64,000 nucleotides of DNA from Strigamia acuminata (taxonomy: Eukaryota; Arthropoda; Chilopoda; Geophilomorpha; Linotaeniidae): contig OX442314.1 in NCBI GenBank assembly GCA_949358305.1, positions 22,561,060 through 22,625,059 on the forward strand, given 5' to 3'. Positions within the stretch are counted from its first letter, which is position 1; each line of letters starts with the position of its first letter. The translations under genes were made by a program, and so were the position numbers. The notes under the pieces were generated by a model. The model had not been told where the DNA came from and made no database searches. It was given only the letters and a program-made list of their open reading frames with translations. Of this stretch, positions 1 through 24,733 are shown piece by piece.

Positions 1-9
1 TATCCCCAG

Positions 10-5323
<5,314 letters not shown>

Positions 5324-5860
5324 CAGCAATAGGAGCTGGGCAGGGCAGCTCTTCTTTTTGATTTAGTATTTTTAGGAGTAATTTTATTAGTTATTTACAC
5401 AACCGTAGAAAACATTGCAAAGCTATTAATTAGGAATTTTTTGAATTTAATTTGTGGTGTTAAATTATTTGCGAGTTGTATCATTATTTGAATCTTTTTT
5501 CATATCGATACACAATTAAATATCACAAAAATAAAACTGTAGATAAATCAGATAAGAGTTCATTTGTACTGATTAGAAAAAAGTTTATTTATTTAATAAA
5601 AGATACAGTAATCACGACAGTCTCGGTCCGTGCTATTTTATTTACAGTAATGTTATTTTTTTTAAATTATAAAAAAAAAGATGGTACTGTTTTCAGTTAC
5701 ACAGCTGCTACATGTTAATAATTATTTTAAAATTTGCATCTGTTTCGTCACTTGTATAAACATTTAAATCGCACACATTTCCAGGCTGATTTCTCTGCAA
5801 TCTCAAACTGTTATCGAAACCGGTGGACTTTACTTGACCTTCCATCTCAACATTTCCAGC
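5324..5860. other. Intergenic gap between the two ABCC copies
   Basis: AT-rich 537 bp between the stop of copy A and the start of copy B. It must hold the 3' UTR of A (AATAAA near 5528) and the promoter of B. No convincing coding exon is seen. Confidence 0.6.
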
Positions 5861-11945
<6,085 letters not shown>

Positions 11946-12902
11946 GCTAAAGCAAAGGTTACATATCCTGTAAATGTATTTCGAAATAATGAAAAAACAT
12001 TTTGGCAACAAGTTAAAACCATTTTCTCGACATTATTATGCAATTAATAATCATTCAAGAATAATAATTTAAAAAAAAATAAAAAACTACAAGGTTTATT
12101 AGTTTGAAAATTCATACCAGATGGCAATATGCAATAGGAAGTTGTTTTAATACTCCTAGAATATTCTGTCGGTGTTTCTAATTGGAAAGAAACCCGATTC
12201 TTCACTTGGTCGAAAAAAAATCCGGTCAAATGGAATCCTGGCAGTGTTGGATTGGCCGGGCGGGCTACCAGAAATTTCCCGGTGGCCTGTGGCTCGGTGG
12301 CCACCGTGGACCGTCCCTGGCCCACCGTGGACCGTCCCTGGCCCACCATAGCCTGTCCCTGTGGCCCGACCATCCAGATTTCCCAGCAGGGACGGATCTA
12401 CATAAGGGCTAATAGGGCTTGAGCCCAGAGCCTCCAAATTCTAGGGGGAGTCCGGCTTCGCCAAAAGTCGAAAATATTCCTGGTCGAAAATAATCCTCCC
12501 TCCCAAAAAACTGCATGGCATAATCTCATTAGAATATCCAATCAAATCCCACAAATCTCTAGAAAAAAAATATAATTTTCTGCGTACTGTCATCTACTGA
12601 TAAAAATAAATAAAAAATAAAATAAAAAAATATTATCACAAATCATATCATGAAATTTCCCAATACAAATTTCAATTTTCTAAAACAAATATAACAAATT
12701 AACCTAAGTTCATCTCGAGTTACGTATGAGTAAAAAGTCACTCCACGGCCCTGCCATCTAATGTCAGTAATCTTTAACCTTAAAATATACAAAGGCGCTC
12801 CTTTATCGTTCGTGATGGCACCATCAGCCAATCACATACTTCCATTCCGTGGTTGCATGTGCTAGTGTTTCTGCAGAAGGTTCCTGCTATTTACAATCTC
12901 AA
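11946..12902. other. Intergenic region between ABCC copy B and METTL1
   Basis: AT-rich flanks around a GC-rich island (about 12230-12470) with a 21 bp tandem repeat and a stretch near 12390-12440 that looks like worn transposon sequence. Open frames across the island run on both strands but have no recognisable domain, so I call no gene. Confidence 0.55.
12298..12371. repeat. GC-rich 21 bp tandem repeat, about 3.5 copies
   Basis: The unit ggcccaccgtggaccgtcc plus two bases is repeated, with the last copies diverged. Much more GC-rich than the surroundings. Confidence 0.75.
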
Positions 12903-13887
<985 letters not shown>

Positions 13888-14093
13888 CTGGATTAATATT
13901 TGTAAATACTTACAAAAAAAATAATAAACATTGTTAATTATATTAAAATTGAATTATCATTTCATTCGAAGCGAGTACTACCGTGGTGTGAGCAATTAAA
14001 ATTAGTCATGGATTAATTTATCAACATAAATAAAACATTAATATTTTAAACAATCATAGAAATTTTCTTTTAAAAAATATAAAGTGTATAATT

Positions 14094-17000
14094 TCAATTA
14101 TCATCATCGCTGTTATCAGCACTAATATTTGAATTTTTTTCTCCACTTCGCATACTGTAACTTCTGCGCAATTTACTAACTGTTTCTAATTCGCTCTAAA
14201 ATTGAATAAGAAAAAAAATAATTTATTTTTATAATATTTTTTCACAATAATTCGGAATAATTATTTTACTTTGACTGCTTGAGCATGTTGACTTCGTTTT
14301 GATTTGATGAACCTCATGGGGAATGGATTAAGCTCGTGGAATGCAATCTGCATAAAATAAATAAACAAAAATGAGTGGTCTCGAGTGTTACCATATTTAG
14401 ATTTGCAGACTTTCAGGTGTAAACACCCCCTCTTTAATTTTATTCATTGGCTAGAACCGGTTTGAAAGGTGGAAGGATTTCAGTGATTGGCGGGCGTGAT
14501 TCGGTCGGTTCAAGAAGAAGAAAGAGTCTCGTTGCTGCATCTGTCCACTCCCTAACACATTAACTTTAGTTTTTGTATATAAAAATGAAGATTTTACAAA
14601 GTCTAGTTTGCTTTGGATTGTGTCTTGTTATTGTATTAGCCGATCACAAGAAAGAAGTAAGTGAATTTCATCATCTTACTATGCCAATTGTGGGAATTGC
14701 GAGCTGCAATTTGGAAATTAATTAAAGCTACAATGAAATTCCGGAAATGTTAACGGAATTTGTTGAATTTACAACAACAAAATACATATCTGTATTTGAT
14801 AATTTAACAAAATTTCTAAGATTTAAAACGTAACAAAATTTTTATATAAATAATTTCGCAGTTATTATTAATTCATCGGTCAATTTGATTTCGAAATTCG
14901 AACATCAAGGTTGAAATCTGATGAGTCATTATATTCATATTTTGGCCTTGCCTCGATTAAAATTTCCATTTCCAAATTTTTATGATTTTATAATCAGTAA
15001 TTGGAGACTGATGTGTGTATTGTGTTGCCAAGCAACCAGAGACCAAGAGAATATTGGAATGTTGCCTAGCAACCGTCTCCTGATTAGTTAACATCTATTT
15101 TCTTTTTTTTTAACAGAGTAAATCAATTCACGAATTCAAGAAACAATACCACCGTGATTCGAAAGCGGCACACCGAGATTTGTTTGCTAAACAAGCTCAC
15201 TCTAAGCACGAAGCGCATGTAAACTATATAAAAAAAATTAAAACGCCATTTCAAAACATCCGACACATTTTTTCATTTCTCTCGTGTCATATTTTTTAGG
15301 GCGTTAGAAAACATGCGCCGGAGTTCATTTCCTCGCACGAAGCTCACATGCAAGCGGATTTGGGTTATAACAAAAAACGCGGACATGGAAATGGAATAGC
15401 CATAAACGAAAGACAACTTCAAAATCTCGAAATTGATGCGCCGCACCCGCAAAAGGTGAAAAAATTAATTAATTAATTAATTACAATTTTGGATTTTTTG
15501 TTTTTAATAACTTTGTTAGGGAAAATTAATGATAAAACAATGGGAGATGTAAAATTTTGTACAAAATGATGGATAAAATAGTTCCGAATTAATGGCAGTA
15601 TATTTTACGCATCAAGTGGTTGAAATGACGCAACTTCGCTAAAATTAGACGGCGAAATTGAGATTTCAAATTGCGATGTATAAAATAGACTGAATGGATC
15701 GTTTGTATTAAATCTGACAACTAAAAATGAATGACTTTTTGAATTTTGATCGATTTAGATTCAAGAACACAAAGCTCTTCACAACACCAACAGAAAACAC
15801 GACATAAGCACCAAAGATCGTTTCCAGGTTCCTAAAGTTAACATGCACAACCGAAATGACAAAAAGGACCAAAAGAGAGCCAAAGGTAAAACAGAAAAGG
15901 GGCATAAGAAACGAGGCGAAAAGAAAGCACTTTATCCTAAGAAAAAGATGTTTTTCCACAAACCATCCGCTATTAAACAATAGATTATATGACCTATTCG
16001 TTCAAACATTATTTCCTGTAGTAATACTTATGGATAGTTTGTGTAGTTCTAATTATAAAAATATTTTGGACCAAGAGGGTTAAGAATGATGCTGAATGCT
16101 CAAGTTTTTCTTCAATTTGTCTAAAAAAAAAGGTTTTATAAGAGTTTCTCATTGAATTAACGACAAAAATTATTTGGTTAAATACGGAAAGCAACGGTGT
16201 TATTATTATTATTATTGTTCTGAAAAATGTATCTTTCTATAATTAGTTTGTAGTGATTTTATTTTTCCTTCTAAAAAAAAGTTATTTGTAAACATTTATT
16301 ATTGAAATAAATGCTCTAAAAAAAAACCCAAAAACATAAATTTTTTTTAATCGTAATTTCTACTTACGTGAGTAAATCGTTTCACTTCCGTCAAATTTTC
16401 GGCAGCTGAACGGAAAAAGCGACTGACTTTCATGACATCGTTGCAAAGAAGAAGCTCCTCTTCGTGCATCTTGAAAAAAGCGAGTGCGAATCGAAATAAA
16501 ACCTGAAATTAAATTAAATTAAATTAATTTCTCAAAATATTTATGAAATACGTTATTACTTTAGATCCTTCGTAGAAAAAGACATCCCAGATGCGAAGAT
16601 ACACGTTATGGGGGATGGCGTCGACAAACACGCAAAGAAACCAATTGAAAGTGAACAGCGACACGTCTACACGATGCGCGTCGAAATGCATCTGAAGCCG
16701 CGGCAACTTTTCCGATACCAAATCCTTAAGTACACGTTGATCGACCAAAGCACCCATCAGCGTCTTGCTGTAATAACCCACTGGCATGATACACTCGACG
16801 ATGGCAACCAGACACCAAAATGCATCTTCCTCATTCAAAAACAAGAGCGCGATTGCAGCTAATCGGTTAAGGCCCTGGCAATAACTGACTTCGTTATTGT
16901 GCCAACTGTAAGCCAACAGAACTCTACGTAATCGTGGAATTCCATCGGAATGTTGCGTCGCGTAGTGTTTGTTATTGGGCAACGTTCGAAGCAGATCCAG

Positions 17001-19972
17001 TTCGATCTAATAGAGACAAAAATGATCAAATAAAATCGTTTTAAATCCTTTTAAAGTCGATTTTACTTGTTTGGCAGCAGGATCTAGACGTGAGACGTCA
17101 TTGTGAGTCGAAAGTAATGAGTTATAATACCCAGGTTTGAATTTATCTTTGATTGGTTTAACCCAGACGTTAATACAACTGGCAAAGAAAATAAAAATGT
17201 GAGTTTAAAAAGTGGATTTTGGTATTTTTTTCAATTTTAATTTACCTCATCCAAATTTTGCTCTTGTGTTCGAGTGGAATTCCTAAACGTACGAGCGATT
17301 TGAGTTCTTGATTTCTGTAGAACCCTTTGTCGCCGATGTTCAAAATAAGTGTCTCCCATTGGCTGTGTAATAGTTTTTCGTCCGCGTCTTCGATTAGATT
17401 TGTGAGGTTCTCGCAGCGTCTCTGATAATTCGACGCCATTGCTTCGATGGTATCTTCGTCGTATTTGACCTTAGCGAAACCGCATTCATCAAAATCGCTT
17501 TGGAATTTCTTTAAGTCCGTGTAATTTGATGGCGGTTGAGATAATGCGTCTTCTAAAAGTTGTTTCACAACATCCTGCATTCCTCTTTGTTCGTCGTCTT
17601 TTCTTGGCACGTGTAGGTCGTTGAGTAGAAGCAAATACTTGCTCTTAATCTGGTAATATTTTGCTTCCCATTCGCTGCACCGTCTACGTACAACAACGTT
17701 AATACACAAATTAATAATTTAATAACAAATTTTGTAATATATATGCACCCAATTGTTTTCACACGGTAGGTATGTTCATAAAAAATATACAATGTACCTG
17801 GAAGAATAGGTGATTGGTTCCAGATCTTTAAATTTTGTTTTTTATTATGCTGTTGTAATTATCAATATAAAAAACGTACAATATAAAATTACAACCAAAT
17901 TGATTGAAACTAAACATAAACGGAAATAGATTTTATCAACAAACAAGGAGAATTTCCTAATAGTTCCTAGACAACAAACAAGGGGAATTTCCTAAATAAT
18001 TCCTACACAACAAACAAGAGGAATCCCCTAAATGTTTTGTAGAAAATTCTTTAAAATTTAAATCAGATTGGGATTTTAAGAAGGCAATTTTTTTTAAACT
18101 TACAAGTTGGTTACATTAAAAGAAATAATGCAAAAACAGAATTGAATTTATATTTCTAGACCGTGTTAAATCAAAATAGTGTAAAATAAAGACCGTGTAA
18201 AAACAGAATTGGGTGTATATTTACATTATAAGTTGTTCTTCGCGCGATTCCGATTCTTTTCTAAGTTGATTCAGTTCTAGAATTTCTTTGTTCAAAAATT
18301 TATTCTGCAGTTGATATGCTTGTAATGAATCCTAAATTTAAAAAACGAAGTTTTAAATTAATTTTCTTTTGAGTATATTTAATTAAAACAATAAGCAATA
18401 CTTTCAAATGTGAAATATCATCTTCCATTGCTAGATTTTTTGTGCTTCCCTTCATGTCTTGTTGCATCAATGGCCCGGCATCGTTCAACTGACTCATCTG
18501 ATTTGTTAATTGCACAACGAGTTCATCTTTAACTTGGAGGGTTTGTTGATACATATCTAATTGTTCGTTCATATCACGAATCTCCATCATACTTTGACTA
18601 AACTTACAAAAGAAATAAATCAAATAACAATGTAAAAAACAATATCAATAAATTGAAATAATTACTCTAATTTATTCTGCAATTCCTGCATTTCCTTTTC
18701 TTTTGTTCGTAGCATGTGAGTTAACTCAAATATTTCCGATTCTTTTTGATTACTCACTTCTTGCTCGCTGTAAGTGTTAACCACGGCTTTAGATCTAGCA
18801 AGAAATCGGTATACAAATAAATAAATAAAATTTAAAATTCCATCAGTTTTACAATGAATCGTTTTGTCGTGATAAATATTCAACTTGTGACTGCAAAATA
18901 TGAACTATTTCACGATTAGCAGCAACATCATCATCCATTTTCGTTTCTATTTCTTTGGGCGGAGTATTTTTCTCAATCGACTACAATAAAAATAAAATTA
19001 TAATTTACATCACTAAAATCAGTTAATTTATACCTTTGGTCTTGCAAATTTCAATTGAAATGACCTTTTTCGTCTCGGCGTTGCTGTGTCTAACTCAGGC
19101 GACGATGACAGAATACATTCATCATCATTAATTCTGTTTCTATTAGTAACTGAGTTAACAACCTGATCTTTTATGCTGTTAAATGACCAAGTTCTAGCAT
19201 TTCGTTTTGATTCTGCCGACTCTTCGCCCACATTTCCTTTTGGACAAGTAACCGGCGAGAATATAGCAGACCCAGCAACGTCCACCAAACTCGGTTCAGA
19301 ACAAACAGGACTAGATTGCAAAAGTCCACTTTCCGGTCTCTAAAAGAACATCAAAAAATGATAATTATTATATAAGAAAAACATTTTTGTTTCCTGTTTC
19401 CTTTTAACTTACTCCAACTGAGTGCGCGCGACTGAATTTATCGCTCATCGAATTCGAATTTCGACGCCTGCAAAATTCTTTCCGCCGTAATTGTAATTCC
19501 TGCAGCCAAAACAGAGCAGTTTGCCTGTCATTCGCTTCCAATTCATGCAGCTTATCGGGAGTACTGAAATTAAATTGGGTTTAATTAAATCCATTTATTA
19601 TTGGAGCAGGTGTTTTTTGTTCTAACAAAACAAGTGGATCATCTGACTGATAACATATTGAAATATAATACGGCGAATATTATGTTTTGTTGTATACCTA
19701 ATAAAAAAAATGCCGGGTCGTTCCAAATTGGTTACTTCGAAGCTGAAAGTGGCACTTGAAACATCAATTTCACCCAACGAGTTTGATTCGTGAGGTGCAG
19801 AATAATAATAAAGTTTGCACGTATTTTCAGAAAATGCAAACCATCGGCGTTTGCTCGTTTTCATCAAACTTTTCGGTGCTAATTTGTATAAGTAGCCGCA
19901 TAATTTGTCCTTTTTTCCAACGGGCTCATCATCTTTAGCTATCAGCTGGGTGGACACGTGTTGTTCCTCCAT
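14094..19972 (-). CDS. TBC1D2: TBC1 domain family member 2 (Armus)-like Rab GTPase-activating protein
   Basis: Rab GAP with PH, coiled-coil and TBC domains; vertebrate TBC1D2 acts on Rab7 in endosome, junction and autophagosome traffic. Exons in transcript order: 19698-19972, 19413-19563, 19034-19339, 18853-18980, 18666-18794, 18402-18597, 18225-18331, 17246-17683, 17067-17178, 16560-17006, 16368-16502, 14270-14347, 14094-14195; 867 aa. PH domain at about residues 22-130 (LCGYLYKL ... RRWFAF ... LYYYSAPHESNSLGEIDV). Coiled coil at about 250-440. TBC domain at about 530-800, with Arg finger IELDLLR and Gln finger SYCQGLN both intact, so GAP activity is plausible. The last two exons encode the typical tail IAFHELNPFPMRF. 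The 2 kb intron 14348-16367 holds another gene on the plus strand. Confidence 0.92.
14585..15983 (+). CDS. Secreted His/Lys-rich protein, nested in a TBC1D2-like intron (family unknown)
   Basis: I do not recognise this family. Four exons with good splice sites: 14585-14656, 15117-15218, 15300-15455, 15759-15983; all junctions are phase 0 and the product is 184 aa. The N-terminus is a classic signal peptide (MKILQSLVCFGLCLVIVLA), with likely cleavage before DHKKE. The mature part of about 165 aa is strongly basic, has about 18 His and many Lys, no Cys, no membrane segment and no obvious domain, so it is probably disordered; the C-terminal third is dominated by KK/KR clusters. The gene lies wholly inside intron 14348-16367 of the TBC1D2-like gene on the opposite strand. 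The uniform phase 0 exons, signal peptide and stop-free reading over four exons argue for a real gene. Function not assignable from sequence. Confidence 0.8.
15024..15073. promoter_or_regulatory. Pair of X-box (RFX) motifs
   Basis: GTTGCCAAGCAAC at 15024-15036 and GTTGCCTAGCAAC at 15061-15073 both fit the RFX X-box consensus GTNRCC(N0-3)RGYAAC with a 1 nt spacer. They lie in intron 1 of the nested secreted-protein gene, which is also an intron of the TBC1D2-like gene. The second is itself palindromic. Confidence 0.6.
16199..16217. repeat. (TTA)n microsatellite
   Basis: Six to seven consecutive att/tta triplets in the TBC1D2-like intron. Confidence 0.8.
17937..18035. repeat. 35-36 bp tandem repeat in TBC1D2-like intron
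   Basis: Nearly three units, each starting caacaaacaag and containing a gaat(t/c)(t/c)cctaa core, begin at about 17937, 17972 and 18008. They lie in intron 17684-18224, upstream of the exon that opens the GAP half. Confidence 0.8.
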
Positions 19973-20428
19973 CTGACTAAAATGTGTTTTTTACGGTGCC
20001 ACGCCCCTCACTTTCCACCATTGGCGCGCCTGACCAACTGCGCTAATTTCTTTACATTTGATCGCAACATTTCTGCGAAGTTGACCCGTAAATTGAATGT
20101 CATGTAAAACGCAAGCCCAAAACAGGTGACACGATCATCGTCACTTGGCGCCCACTTTTGGCTACTACTCGACTAGTGACATCTAGTTTTAAAAACGTTA
20201 GACTTATATACAAATTATATGTTTGAGAAGAAATAAAAAAATAAAATGTAAATGTTACTTTAGTTTTGGTTTTTTTTTCCAATATAATTTATTTGATCAT
20301 TTAAAAATAAAACAATTTCAGTTCGTGCGCTAGCGCGATGTGTTCTTTGCTTGTGGTGTTTGTTTACATCATGGCGGCGGTTTGAGTTGCCCTTCGTTAG
20401 TTAGTTTGACCGCATAATATGAAATTTG
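19973..20428. promoter_or_regulatory. Divergent promoter region, TBC1D2-like / PIGB
   Basis: 456 bp between the start codons of two head-to-head genes. No TATA box is placed with confidence; the part nearest PIGB is richer in GC (gcgctagcgcgatg near 20330) than the AT-rich middle. A shared bidirectional promoter is inferred only from geometry. Confidence 0.45.
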
Positions 20429-22352
20429 ATGAAGAAGTTATTTTTTTGGTTTTGGGGATTGAGTCTGATGAGTGTAGTGTTAATTCAAACAAGTTACGTC
20501 CCCGATGAGTACTGGCAGTCGCTAGAAATAGCTCATCACATGATTTTTGGGCGAGTAAATATTTTTGATGGCCTAATGAAAATTATTAAGTCTATTAAAT
20601 ATTGATTACAGATATGGCAAAATTACCTGGGAATGGAAAGAAGGCATACGAAGTTCTGCCTACCCACTATTTATAGCGATATTTTATAAAATACTCGCTG
20701 TTTTTGATTTGGACGATGTTCGTTTACTGGTATAGGTATAACATAAACACTGCTCAAATGGTTTCACTCATTTGGTCTATTAATTTACAGATCTACACAC
20801 CCCGACTCATTCAAGCAACAATTTCAGCTGTCGGTTTAGTGTATGCATGTAAAATTGCATCAATTTTATACGGGGAAGGTGCTGTCAAGTGGACAGCAGC
20901 CGCTTTATCCTCATCTTGGTTTCTATTTTACTGTATGAGTCGTACATTATACAACACGATCGAAACGACTCTGATTCTCATTGCTTTGCGCTATTACTTA
21001 TGGCAAAATCATCATTCCAAGTCGGTTAATTATAAATTTCAATTTAATCGTTCAATCCTACGACGATAAATGTTTTATTTTCAAGTTATTTAATATTTGC
21101 CGCTCTTTCTGTTATTGTTCGACCAACCTCGGCCATAGTTTTCTTACCTTTGAGTGTTTATTACTTGGTTCGAACGTTGTTAACTGCCCATCACTTGTTT
21201 AAAAAAGTATTACAGCTTTATTTTGTAACTGCGTAAGTTATGTCTGTGAGACAACAAAATTAAATTCAATACTAAATATTTCTTTTGGTTGCAGATTATT
21301 CTCGTTGTTTCTTCAAGTTTTGTTGGATTTTGTATATTACGGACGGTGGTTGGTCACTCCGTTAAATTTTCTAAAGTTTAATTTTTTGTCTAGTCAAAGT
21401 GACCATTACGGCACTCATCCTTGCTATTGGTACTTAACTGAAGGAATACCAATTGTTTTAACCACTCACATCGTGCCCTTTGTATTTGCTTTGGGAAATC
21501 GCGGCAATTTATTTCTACCGGCGCTTTGTGCTTGGATTGTAGGCATATACAGGTTGCAAAAAAAAATTTATCAATACAAAAAGCACAAGAAATAATTAAT
21601 TAATATTTTTTTTTAGCTTTTCAGGCCATAAAGAATTTCGTTTTATATTACCGATCGTGCCCATGTGTTTGTGCATTGTCGGGAATTATTTAAAAATTCT
21701 CAGGGATCAATTTCAAAGAAATAAAAGTGGTTTTCGGTAAGTCGAATTCTAACATTTAAAACAAAAATTAATATTTGATGGTGAATTTTATTTTATTTTT
21801 TTTCAGTAATCCAAATACGATAGTTTCGTTTTTATTCCTGACTAACATTCCTTTGGTTTTGTATTTTGGAATGTATCATCAAAGGGGTACACTGGATGCT
21901 ATGGAATACCTTGCAAATGACAAAACGCCAGATAACGAGATGAATGTGTTATTTCTGATGCCGTGCCATTCGACACCTGCTTACAGGTCGAAGAAATTTA
22001 TTTTTTTTAAAAATGTGTAAATAATTTAGCGACTTTTTGTTACAGTCACATCCATAGAAATATAAATTTGCGATTTTTGTCTTGCGAACCGAATTTGAAG
22101 ATGGTTGCAAATTATCAAGATGAATCGGATACCTTTTATGCAAATCCTGTCGATTGGCTTGCAACGGAAGATTTAAAAACAGTAACACACATAGTTTCCT
22201 ACGACAGTTTGAGTTCTCAATTATCAGATGTTTTACACGTTCATCACAAATTATGTGCCAAATTTTTCCACACACATTTTGGGGATGAAAGAGTTGGTAA
22301 AAACGTTGTAATATATTGCCATGCAAACAACGAGAATAAAACTATTTTTTGA
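20429..22352 (+). CDS. PIGB: GPI mannosyltransferase 3 (PIG-B)
   Basis: ER multipass mannosyltransferase (GT22 family) that adds the third mannose to the GPI anchor precursor using dolichol-phosphate-mannose. Eight exons: 20429-20550, 20612-20729, 20791-21020, 21086-21232, 21295-21552, 21617-21736, 21807-21986, 22046-22352; 493 aa. The first luminal block SYVPDEYWQSLEIAHHMIFG and then YGKITWEWKEGIRS match PIG-B; Asp-Glu after Pro is the conserved GT22 acidic pair. Later family blocks are VIVRPTSA, DHYGTHPCYWYLTEGIP, SGHKEFRF and FLMPCHSTPAYSHIH. Intron 1 begins with GC: using the nearby GT shifts the frame into a stop. The start is the ATG just before a hydrophobic first segment; an overlapping ATG 9 bp upstream is in another frame. 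About 60 aa shorter than human PIGB. Confidence 0.94.
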
Positions 22353-22731
22353 AAGCATTAAATGTGACATTTTGTCGTCTGCTGGCTGGCTGCGCACAGT
22401 ACGGCTCCCCGCGTTACAGCTTTGGGTAACCAGGAGAAATTGATGCATCAGCAACGTTCAGATTGCAGAAAAATAGATTTTAGCAAATAAACCCGACCAC
22501 AAATAGTTTGTTAATTTTTTTTACTTTGACAATTAAAGACATAATTCTTTTAGCAGTCTATTTCGAATAGATAATGTGAGCCAACAAAAATTCAACATAA
22601 GGGAGCCGTATTGCGGTCATCCACGTATTGATGCCATCTAGTGAGCTGGTTAATCTTATCACCGACCCTAAAGTGTCGGGGAAAGTCGCACCTGGTTATT
22701 CTGGAGTGATGAACCAATATAGAAATTAGCT
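22353..22731. other. Intergenic gap PIGB / SLC37A4-like
   Basis: 378 bp containing the PIGB 3' UTR (AATAAA near 22487) and the promoter of the next gene. No exon or RNA gene recognised. Confidence 0.5.
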
Positions 22732-24498
22732 ATGGCGAGTTCGGATTTTAATGCTAAAAAACGGAACATATTTAGTTTGCTGTTTACTGGTTACGCCAAC
22801 TATGCGTACAATCGGAAGTGTGTCTCGCTCGCTTTCCCTGCTCTCTTGGAAGATGGATTGAGCGAAGATGACGCAGGTGATATTTCAAAAACAGCGCTTC
22901 ATCTTAAGCTATTAATAATTATTAACATGATAAACCGCTATTAACTTTCAGGCCTGATTGCCAGTTCTCAAAACCTGGCATTCGCAATCAGTAAATTTGT
23001 AGGCGGCATTTTATCCGATCGAGTGTCGGCTCGCATTTTATTTTCATGCGGCTTATTTTTAAGTGGCGTCGTATCAATTCTATTTGCATCGTCAACATCA
23101 ATCACGACTTATGTTTTATTATGGTTTTTAAATGGGATTGGCCAAGGAGCTGGGTGGCCAGCAGCTGCGAAAGTTATACGTCATGTAAAAATAAAAAATA
23201 ATAACTTTTTAAATTGTTAGATTTGTTTTTCTTATTGTTATTTTCTTATCTTTATTTTAGTGGAGTCCACCCGACGAATTTGGAACATGGTGGAGCGTTA
23301 TTTCGGCTAGCACCAATGTTTCAGGCGCAATTACTCCATTTCTCGCGGCATACTTAATATCAAATTATGGTTGGAGATCTAGTTTAATTTTCTCCGGTAT
23401 AAAAAATTTTTAAAAAAAAATACGAATTACTTTATATCTGACTTGAAAATCGTTTAAATCAGGCACTTTATCCGTCGCCATTTCCGTGATTTGTTTCTTT
23501 TTTGTCATCGATTCACCGACTGATTTAAACTGGCCCAGTTTCGCAACCGAATCGAAGAAAGACCGAAAATCACCAAGTATTAAAACCAAATACCTAAAAA
23601 AAAAATAAAAAAAATACCGTTTTAATAATCTTTCATTCTTTCTCTCATTCCAGATACTGACACTTGGAGGGATATAATAAAAAGTCCATTTTTATGGCTA
23701 TTGAGTGTTTGCTACATGGTTGTCTTCTGCGTCAAAACCAGCGCGGTTGATTGGGGTCAAATGTACTTGCATTCTGACCTGAACCATTCACAGTATGTGG
23801 GTAGGAATAAAGTAAAAATTCCCGAAATCGAGAAAATAAACTTTTTTTTTCTATTTTCTTCTTCTATCTTTTAAATCTAGGAAGTGCTTTTACCAGTAGT
23901 CTCGAAGCTGGTGGTTTCGTTGGTGGCGTAGCGTCGGGGTACATCACCGATTGGCTCATGTCACGACCACACAATATAAACAAAAGTCCGAGAATGCCAA
24001 CTGCATTTGCGTTTACTGTCGGTGTGGCTGTTGGACTTCACATTTTCAGTTTCTGGATCACGGAAACTTCGTCTCAAGTAATTAAACCTCAACAAAACGA
24101 AACAATTCCAACATGAAACTCATTTTAGTTAAGCATCTCATCTGTCGGCTTCCTTCTCGGTGCCTGTTCTTACGGATCGATCTCCATCTTTGGCTTAGTG
24201 GCTGCTGAAACTGCACCGAGTCATCTGAGCGGCACAGCGTACGCTATCGTAGCATTAGCTGCAAATAGTAAGCAAAAATATATAAGCAAAAATGCAACTA
24301 AAACGAGCGCTAACGTCCTTTTTCGAACCTCTTGCAGTTGGTGCTGTTATGGCGGGTCTTCCGTTCAGTTTAATCGCCAAATACCAAGACTGGTGCACGG
24401 TTTTCATTTTACTAGAAGTTGTTACGATTATAACGGTTTTAATCATGGCGGCATGTTGGAACATACATGGCAGAGTTGAGAAATTAAAACAAAACTGA
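22732..24498 (+). CDS. SLC37A4: Glucose-6-phosphate/phosphate antiporter, SLC37A4-like
   Basis: Major facilitator superfamily sugar-phosphate exchanger of the ER membrane; in vertebrates it feeds glucose-6-phosphate to luminal glucose-6-phosphatase. Eight exons: 22732-22876, 22952-23184, 23261-23396, 23463-23576, 23654-23800, 23881-24077, 24129-24267, 24338-24498; 423 aa (human 429). Family blocks in order: YAYNRKCVSLAFPALLEDGL, SSQNLAFAISKFVGGILSDR, LWFLNGIGQGAGWPAAAKV, FGTWWSV, VDWGQMYL, SLEAGGFVGGVASGYITD, SYGSISIFGLVAAETAP, LSGTAYAIVALAAN and AGLPFSLIAK. The Arg of NRK in TM1, a substrate residue in the family, is present. No ER retrieval motif (KKxx) is seen at the end, which reads VEKLKQN. 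Converges with RFWD3, 235 bp apart. Confidence 0.94.
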
Positions 24499-24733
24499 TT
24501 GTGTATATAAAGTTTCTCTGTAGGAATGTTTTTAATTGAATGTACAAAGCTCAAAATTAAAAAAAAATAAAAATAAAAATAGACAACCAAATAAAAATAA
24601 ACTACGATAGTGAAATTATTTTACAGTTCAACGTATGGATGTTTAGGTTTCCATAACCTCAACATGAGGAACACATACACTTTCAATTTACTTTTTTTAT
24701 TTTGTTTTTTGTTGATGAATTGAGGAGAAAACA

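Noticed and set aside
12044-12437. Overlapping Gly/His/Pro-rich open frames around the 12.3 kb repeat
   Set aside because: They arise from the GC-rich 21 bp repeat, exist on both strands, and show no domain or splice context.
14577-14583. TATATAAA as TATA box of the nested secreted gene
   Set aside because: It directly abuts the ATG, leaving no room for a transcription start between; probably chance.
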